Assembly: GCA_026075535.2 (NCBI GenBank)
Contig: AP026541.1
Span: 8,246,001 to 8,310,000, forward strand
DNA: 64,000 nucleotides
Direction of reading: 5' to 3'
Source: Tricholoma matsutake
Lineage: Eukaryota > Basidiomycota > Agaricomycetes > Agaricales > Tricholomataceae
Made by a program: the position numbers and the translations under genes. The notes under the pieces were generated by a model. That model worked only from the letters and a program-made list of their open reading frames with translations, made no database searches and had not been told where the DNA came from. Positions 58,451 through 64,000 of this stretch are shown here, piece by piece; the stretch's first letter is position 1; each line of letters begins with the position of its first letter.

Positions 58451-59217
58451 GTCTTCAAAGTGATTTGCTGGCCTTTTCTTTAATATTTGATTTGTTGCAT
58501 GTCGTTCATCGCTTTGGCCTAATTTCACATTGTATTTTTGTCATTGTCTGTTCATCGCTTTGTAACCCTTCTTGCATTGTATTTTGACAACACTATACAC
58601 TATCACTACTACCACAGAACATCCTACTGTAGCATAAATCAATCAGCTCCTTGTGCATTGTCATATGGCCAATTTTGTGGTGATTTTTCTTCTTTCATAA
58701 GCTTGTCTCCTGTCATGTGGTTCCTGCATAAGATCATTTCATCCAAAAAGAACATATACTTATCCATCAACATCTCTCGACATATTGAGTGGTAGCCACC
58801 CAACCAAACATTTGTCTGTTCAGCAATGGAAGAGTTAAAATACCAGCCTTTACCATCTTCTGAGATGAGCTCGGAATATGCTGCATGCAGCAGGGTTGCA
58901 GTATTCCTGACAGAACTGATCTGTTTCGGAATGCTTTGACTTGAAATGGAAGACATCAATGGTAAGTCTGATGTCATCAAAGAAAGTGTCTTTTCCATTT
59001 CGGACTATCCCTGTGAGCGTGCAATTGTTGTCAAAGAAGATGTGGTCGGGCTTGAATCTTTGATATCCTCATTGAATGTATGCTTGATCATCTCCTGTTC
59101 CTAGGTGAGTGTTGAATTCTACTTTAGAGAGCATGATCTGCTTACAATAACACTTCCAATGCCCTCTGCCCCATAAAAAGTCTCCCACCCTATAATCATT
59201 CCACATAGCACAACAAT

Positions 59218-59634
59218 TAGTAAATAGCAGGGGTTACCCATGGGTAAGTGATGGGTATGGGGTAATCAGCACATAGCCTTTGTTTTTGTGATTCTAATGC
59301 ACTAATTTTTATACCAAATGGTCAAGAATTGGCCTAGATATGCTCATTCTAAATGTTAGCACCATAGCACAATATCTGATCTCACCCTGCTCCAATCTTT
59401 CCAAAAAGTCACCCCAAAACTCCAAAACCTCGGATTTTGGATAATATTTTGGAAAGATTGGGCAGGGTGAGATCAGATGTTGTGCTATGGTGCTAAAATT
59501 TAGAATGAGCATATCTAGGCCAATTCTTGACCATTTGGTATAAAAATTAGTGCGTTAGAATCACAAAAACAAAGGCTACATGCTGATTACCCCATACCCA
59601 TTACTTACCCACGGGTAACCCCTGCTATTCACTA
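59218..59634. mobile_element. Palindromic hAT-type MITE (fold-back), 417 bases
   Basis: Both ends read TAGTRAATAGCAGGGG on the outer strand. The two arms of about 190 bases are nearly identical inverted copies with a loop of roughly 40 bases near 59405-59445. Flanks ACAACAAT (59210-59217) and GCAACAAT (59635-59642) form an 8-base duplication with one mismatch. No coding capacity. It sits inside the CxC5/CxC6 gene, and its end supplies an in-frame stop on the minus strand. Confidence 0.88.
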
Positions 59635-60205
59635 GCAACAATGATTTGTTTGTTGTGTGTTTGCTTGCGCCCAAACTGTACATGGATCCATTCCTTCTTC
59701 TCACTTTGCTGTGCATTGGCCTCAAAGTCCTCCATTTTGTCATCAACATCTGCCACCTTGGTAAGTTCAGTCTCCTCCACAACCGCATCATTGGGATGAG
59801 CAACACATGCACATTCAAGGTGCTCCTTGAGCTGAAACCTTGCTTGCCCTCTTTCCTGGTGGATACGCTCAATTTCTTGGTGAGTATGGTCAGAGCATGC
59901 TTGGCTATTGGGGACAGTGGGAGAATTGCAGCCAATGATCGCACATATCATGTTGCAGGCTGCATTATTTGGACAGAAACAATGCCAGTTGTTTTGAAGC
60001 AGCACTTTGCAGTTATGCATGGTGCAGCACAGACAGCCAATGGTAGCCCCATTGATGACTACAACCCAGACTTTCAGACCATTCTTGTAGATGCATAGGC
60101 ATTTACTGCAAAAGTGATGCAACTCTGGTTGGCCATGGACACAAAAGCGTAGATTCCGAGCACGGACTGCATGTGTGAAATGATCCTTTTGGGCACCAGT
60201 GTGTG

Positions 60206-60953
60206 TAGGGTGTAGCACAGGTGACACCATGGGTTTCACTGGCAACACCACACCTGTCACCTGTGACACCATACCTGTACAAACACCATACCTGCAGGTA
60301 CAGGTTATAAGCACAGGTTTTGTATGGTGTTTTAAAACTACAGTAGCACTTGAGTAACATGGCATAAACTATGTGTAGCTAAAACAAAGGTAAGAGGTAG
60401 CTATACTAGAAAGTTATCCAACTTTTCTATACTGCTTCAACACTTGAATCCACATATAAATTATGATATAATGTTCAATTCTTTCACAAATCATCTGTCA
60501 ACCTTTTTTATCCATCATGAAGAACACAAAGAAACAAGTAATTTGCTGCATTCTATCTGGGCAGAGTAGTTTTGGCATGAGAGGAGCAATTTTTGGAAGG
60601 AACACTCAAGGTCACTATGGAAAATAACATCAACTTGACTGAATTAGATTATTGTATGTCATAAAATCCCACAGTACCAGGCAGATACAATACATGTCTT
60701 AACAGAGTGTAACAACAGTTGATTCTCATAAAACTTGATAAATTTTCTTTTAACTCAAAGCAAAGAGCTCAGAAGAATTTTGGAACCACAAAACCTGATA
60801 TGAAATATATCACAACTCAAACCTGTGACAACCCACAACACCATGAGTACAGGTGTGGTGTTGCCACAGGTACAGATATACAAACCCATACCTGCACCTG
60901 TGCTACCTGCAGGCAGAATACCACAGGTTCACCTGTACCTGTGCTACACCCTA
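60206..60953. mobile_element. Non-autonomous hAT-type element, 748 bases
   Basis: The ends are the perfect inverted repeat TAGGGTGTAGCACAGGT, flanked by the perfect 8-base duplication AGTGTGTG (60198-60205 and 60954-60961). Both ends carry many ACCTGT/ACAGGT words, a typical subterminal pattern for hAT transposase binding. No transposase frame inside. It interrupts the CxC5/CxC6 gene. Confidence 0.92.
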
Positions 60954-62020
60954 AGTGTGTGGTACTTCAGAGTCTTTGACCGATGCTTGCAGTCTTCCAG
61001 AAGAGCCAAGATCATGAAGCCATCCCAAACTTGCTCAGTGGTAACTGTAAATCCAAAAGCCCAGTCCCCACCAGGTGGAGCTGTGTCAGAAAGTGTATGG
61101 TTGTACAGATGTGCACAATTGGTGGCCAATGTCCTGTACAACAAGTCAACATGTATGTTTCACAACCAATAAGATATTGAAGGAACTGTACTTGCCATGA
61201 GATCAACATGAGTGTGATCCAGAGCTGAATGAGCCTCATTTCAGCGAACTGATGTTCACTGACTTGGATGACATCAGGAATGGGGCCATCGTAATATGTA
61301 CGGATGCCATTGTTGATGTGGAAGTTATGGTGATAATTGGTGTGGCATGCTACAAATAATGGCTAAGCATCTAGCACTGGCACAATCAAGAGATTGAAAA
61401 GCATACTTTCACAGTACAAATGTACTGAACATGCTGGAATGGCTCCTTTATCAAGTGTGAACAAGACTGCCTGTCTTTGCTCTGCCTTCTTCAGCAATCT
61501 CCCTATCCTGTTATGCAAACAACTGGCATTGATACAAGTTTGCTGCAGTGGATACAAGGTATGTGAGACTGGATCAAACAAATGATAAGACCTAATGTCT
61601 TGAGCTGAAGGTCAAACAATGCACAGAGCCAAAGAGAATGGCCATGTGCTGCAAAGTCATCTATTAGACTATCCTCAACACCAGCTGCATCGGTCCAGAT
61701 TGTTGATTTGAGGCTTTCCCAACAGCTATCAACACAAGCCACAGATATGTTACAGCTAGTCTGTAAGAAAGTAACTATAGTTGGTGGTAGTACTTCAGGT
61801 GGTCCAAGTGCTACAACTGAAGATGGCTGTGTGAAAAGTATATCATCCTTCAGTCTTGATGCTAGAGAGATGAATTGCTGTATTTGGCCTAGTGAAAGGT
61901 TTGGGTGCTTTGCATTCAGATTAACCAACTCCTGTAGCTTCAGAGAGGACATTGCTGTCAGTTGGATTGACACTGCAGAACAACACTATCAGATTCCTAT
62001 GTGACCCTTATCAGTCACCC

Positions 62021-62138
62021 ATCGGGACTCCCGGGTCGGGTGGGACTTGTGGGAATCTCCAATACCCAGATGTCCTCGAACCAGACTTCAGGTTCAGTCC
62101 AGGCAATCTGCTGAACTTTGAACTGGACTGTCGGTTCA
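62021..62138 (-). repeat. Right copy of inverted repeat pair
   Basis: On the plus strand reads CCCGGGTCGGGTGGGACTTG, GGAATCTCCAATACCC and later GAACTGGACTG. It is the inverted partner of 54485-54590. Confidence 0.6.
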
Positions 62139-62262
62139 GGTTCAGGAGGGTTTGGTTCTAGGTTCAGGAGGGTTTGGTTCTAGGTTCAGGAGGGTTTGGT
62201 TCTAGGTTCAGGAGGGTTTGGTTCTAGGTTCAGGAGGGTTTGGTTCTAGGTTCAGGAGGGTC
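62139..62262 (+). repeat. 22-base tandem repeat, about 5.6 copies
   Basis: The unit begins GGTTCAGGAGGGTTTGG and ends TTCTA. Copies start at 62139, 62161, 62183, 62205 and 62227, with a partial one at 62249. The copies are identical, so the expansion is recent. It directly adjoins the right inverted repeat. Confidence 0.95.
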
Positions 62263-62399
62263 CAAACCCAGAACCAAACTGTTTTGTACCAAAAATTCTC
62301 TAAGGTGGCTCTAAGCTTTGTAGACAACTACATATCTACAAAGACCCCTTTAATAGTGTCAAGATGCAGAAGCATCTAAGAAACTGTAATTTACACTCC

Positions 62400-62650
62400 C
62401 CCACCTATTCCGATTGGACTCCAATTTGTCCAGTTATTCTGACCGGATTCCAGTTATTCCAACCAGATTCCAGTTATTCCAGTGGGACTCCAGGTAGCTC
62501 AACTTAGAGAGAATCAAATTTTGAGTCCTAAGTTCTCAAAGTGCCTACAAAATAAAGTTGTGCAAAGCAGGGATTGAACTCAAGGTCTCACCATAAAGTG
62601 ATCACATGACAAACCAAGCAAGTGTGCTCAACAAGTTGAGCCACAGGAGA
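62400..62650 (-). mobile_element. tRNA-derived SINE-like unit
   Basis: On the minus strand a box A-like TGGCTCAACTTGTTGAGCA (62643-62625) is followed about 45 bases later by a box B-like GAGTTCAATCC (62581-62571), the spacing of an internal RNA polymerase III promoter. Downstream in the same direction is a three-copy 20-base repeat (62431-62490). The tRNA-like part does not fold as a good tRNA, so it is a derived or decayed form. The ends are not defined. Confidence 0.5.
62431..62490 (+). repeat. 20-base tandem repeat, three copies
   Basis: The unit CAGTTATTCYRACCRGATTC is repeated at 62431, 62451 and 62471, with differences in the last copy. Confidence 0.75.
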
Positions 62651-62799
62651 ATTATTAGCTAGTAATATAAGGTTTATTTATGACACTCAGACTCATAACT
62701 CTTTTTTTTCTAAGTAATTAAGGGCAAAGTTTTTTAATTAACCATATCCCTCATGTTGAACGCAAGGGAGTGGGGATGATGTGATTAAATACATAAACT

Positions 62800-63035
62800 A
62801 CATTGGACACGGCCGGGCTCTCAGGGTCTCATCTACTACTAGACGAGATGGTTCAGGCAGGGCTTGTGTCTACTACTAGATGTGAGTCGGAAGGGCAGGG
62901 ACAAGCAAAGATGCATTCTGTATCTACACACACACGTCTCTATCAATGAGGTCACATGACCACTAAGGGAATTGCCAGACTCTGGCTCTGGGCTCTGCTA
63001 TGGACTCTGCTATGGGCACTGCCACCACGGCTACA
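62800..63035 (-). repeat. Probable 3' LTR of a minus-strand gypsy element (outer end not fixed)
   Basis: On the minus strand a purine run CAAGGGGGGG (63051-63042 region) is followed by CACA and then TGTAGCCGTGG from 63035. A polypurine tract before TG is the normal boundary of a 3' LTR. The other end of the LTR could not be found, so 62800 is only approximate. Confidence 0.35.
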
Positions 63036-64000
63036 TGTGCCCCCCCTTGAAGTAGCAACACCCTCATTGTGATCTTAACTCTATGTCTGCAAGGAGAATA
63101 TATACAAGGCACCAATGCCTTACCCTCACCTCAGCCCATGTACCTCAGGAGGCATGTCCATGACAATCGCTCCCCCTGAGGCCCAACACAGAAACATTGT
63201 TTAGGGCCACAGGTATTGCTCTAGGATCTTGTTCCTTACAGTTGGTTGATTCTTGAGTTCTCGCTGAGTGTTTCGTCGAGGCCTCACGTGGGCAGCAGGT
63301 GGGAAGTCAATATTTGGTTGTAGTGGATTGGAGAGCCATTCCCAAACCAGTCCTGGATTGATGAAACTAGGGAGCTCACCCAGTTCGATATCTTGAACCC
63401 ATTGAAATCACCATGTTATGAGGGTGAAAGGACTCAAGAATGCTAAAATGATAAAGATCAACGTATATCCGGAAAACCACTCGCCAGTTGGGGTATCCAT
63501 GTGACCGTGAATGTGGGGTGAAAGTAACATAAAGCGAACTAAGGCTTCTGATATATACAAAGTTGGACCTTGAAAATAACCAATGTCAGTCAACTGTCAG
63601 GGCTGATTGCGGTCTAGACTCAGGGGTCTAATGGTATCCATTCTTCATCTGCCTTGTGCTCTACATCCTCCCACTCTATATTGCCATCTTCGTCAATCAC
63701 TGTCCTCCTTACTTCCTCCTGCACCATGTCTTCTTTGGCTTCCTGATTGTTCTGTATCTTCTCGATGGCTGTCTGAGCCTCATGTAGCACTGTACCATTA
63801 CAAGGAATGAACCTGCAGAGTCATTGCAAGGAGAACCTGTTGCCAATGGGCAATCCTTCCAGTATTTCCAATTTATAGGAATTGCGGTCTCTGCTTGTTA
63901 CCCAGCATGGTGCTGACCATTTTGGTTCCATCTTCTGTTCCGCCTTGAATGTGAAGTCTAGGTCACTTCTGTAGACTTGTACGAGCTGTCCTGCTTTGAA
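63036..64000 (-). pseudogene. 3' end of a gypsy-type pol gene, partial at window edge
   Basis: Reading from 64000 on the minus strand: FKAGQLVQVYRSDLDFTF, KMEPKWSAPCWVTSRDRNSY and LEILEGLPIGNRFSLQ, then TGA, then LCRFIPCNGTVLHEAQ. A Glu-rich end to the stop near 63630 follows. This is the conserved region after the integrase of one gypsy lineage. Where related elements have Arg-Arg there are TGA and TGC, consistent with C-to-T change at CGA and CGC. A further piece near 63340-63260 (PNIDFPPAAHVRPRRNTQRE) belongs to the same or a following frame. Most of the element lies outside the window. Confidence 0.65.

Larger units (their letters stand above)
58639..61973 (-). pseudogene. CxC5/CxC6 cysteine-cluster protein associated with KDZ transposases, broken by two insertions
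   Basis: The minus-strand gene begins near 61973-61952 (MSSLKLQELVNLNAKHPNLS) and continues with LPPTIVTFLQTS and a Trp-rich segment. The next piece (61581-61363) has a Cys pair (TCINASCLHN). Near 61050 is QVWDGFMILALLEDCKHR. The line is then cut by a 748-base element (60206-60953) and a one-base frame change, and resumes with RARNLRFCVHGQPELHHFCSKC, the CxC5 type, and NWHCFCPNNAACNMICAIIGC with CSDHTHQEIE, the CxC6 type. A second element (59218-59634) cuts the frame at KQIIV. Beyond it the same line goes on as LCGMIIGWETFYGAEGIGSV, then in other frames DHIFFDNNCTL, IDVFHFKSKHSETDQFCQEY and AEQTNVWLGGYHSICREML (58990-58640). These segments are typical of the family in agaricomycetes. The catalytic domain of a KDZ transposase is not seen here. 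Confidence 0.8.
54471..62262. mobile_element. Candidate two-gene DNA transposon bounded by diverged inverted repeats
   Basis: A block near 54485-54590 and a block at 62021-62138 are inverted copies of each other. They share CAGTCCAGTTC, GGGTATTGGAGATTCC and AGTCCCACCCG in the same order. Between them are two convergent decayed genes whose starts lie near the repeats: a GRF zinc-finger gene (+) and a CxC5/CxC6 KDZ-associated gene (-). TAGGGATGCC at 54471 looks like a hAT-like end, but no matching end or target duplication was found on the right. Treat the whole as a hypothesis: the repeats may instead be two separate small elements of one family. Confidence 0.4.

Noticed and set aside
62560..62650. 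A functional tRNA gene on the minus strand
   Set aside because: Box A and B are present, but the acceptor and T stems do not pair properly; better explained as a tRNA-derived repeat.
1..64000. CRISPR arrays, bacterial operons or phage-type features
   Set aside because: The sequence is eukaryotic with spliced genes; the repeats found are tandem or terminal inverted repeats without spacer structure.

Overview
The window is nuclear DNA of a basidiomycete fungus, most likely an agaricomycete. Genes are split by many 45-90 base introns with GT..AG ends. The protein families and the mobile elements (chromodomain Ty3/gypsy, hAT, KDZ-associated CxC5/CxC6 genes) are typical of mushroom-forming fungi. 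No sequence search was possible, so families are named from conserved motifs.

Layout. 1-860 is low-complexity, unassigned DNA. 861-9703 is a decayed hAT transposon with recognisable terminal inverted repeats and an 8-base target duplication. It was split at the DUF659 part of its transposase by a very young Ty3/gypsy chromovirus (1775-7821: identical 426-base LTRs, GATCT duplication, intact gag and pol). From 10.9 to 53.7 kb lies a gene-rich segment of conserved genes: JmjC protein, casein kinase 1, Baeyer-Villiger-type monooxygenase, GID4/VID24, a DHA2-type MFS exporter, Ran GTPase, FRG1, ribosomal protein L26, V-ATPase subunit D, a tRNA-Phe with intron, FAM50/XAP5, mitochondrial uS13, TRAPP Bet3, BUD23, BCS1, a J-domain/ankyrin protein, LUC7, a large conserved protein of unknown function, and a USP48-like deubiquitinase. 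Genes are tightly packed, with short divergent promoters (FRG1/L26, FAM50/uS13m, BCS1/J-domain) and short convergent gaps.

From about 54.2 kb to the right edge the window is again mobile DNA. Two decayed, convergent genes lie between diverged inverted repeats (about 54.48 and 62.13 kb): a GRF zinc-finger protein with SUMO-interaction-like motifs on the + strand, and a CxC5/CxC6 KDZ-associated cysteine-cluster protein on the - strand. The second has been hit by two separate hAT-type non-autonomous elements (60206-60953 with a perfect 8-base duplication; 59218-59634, a near-perfect palindrome). A tandem 22-base repeat, a tRNA-derived SINE-like unit and the 3' end of a minus-strand gypsy element complete the right edge.

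The host genes are mostly housekeeping (translation, ribosome biogenesis, splicing, transport, ubiquitin control) and form no pathway cluster. The most unusual material is in the mobile parts: a likely self-priming chromovirus and the two-gene inverted-repeat element.
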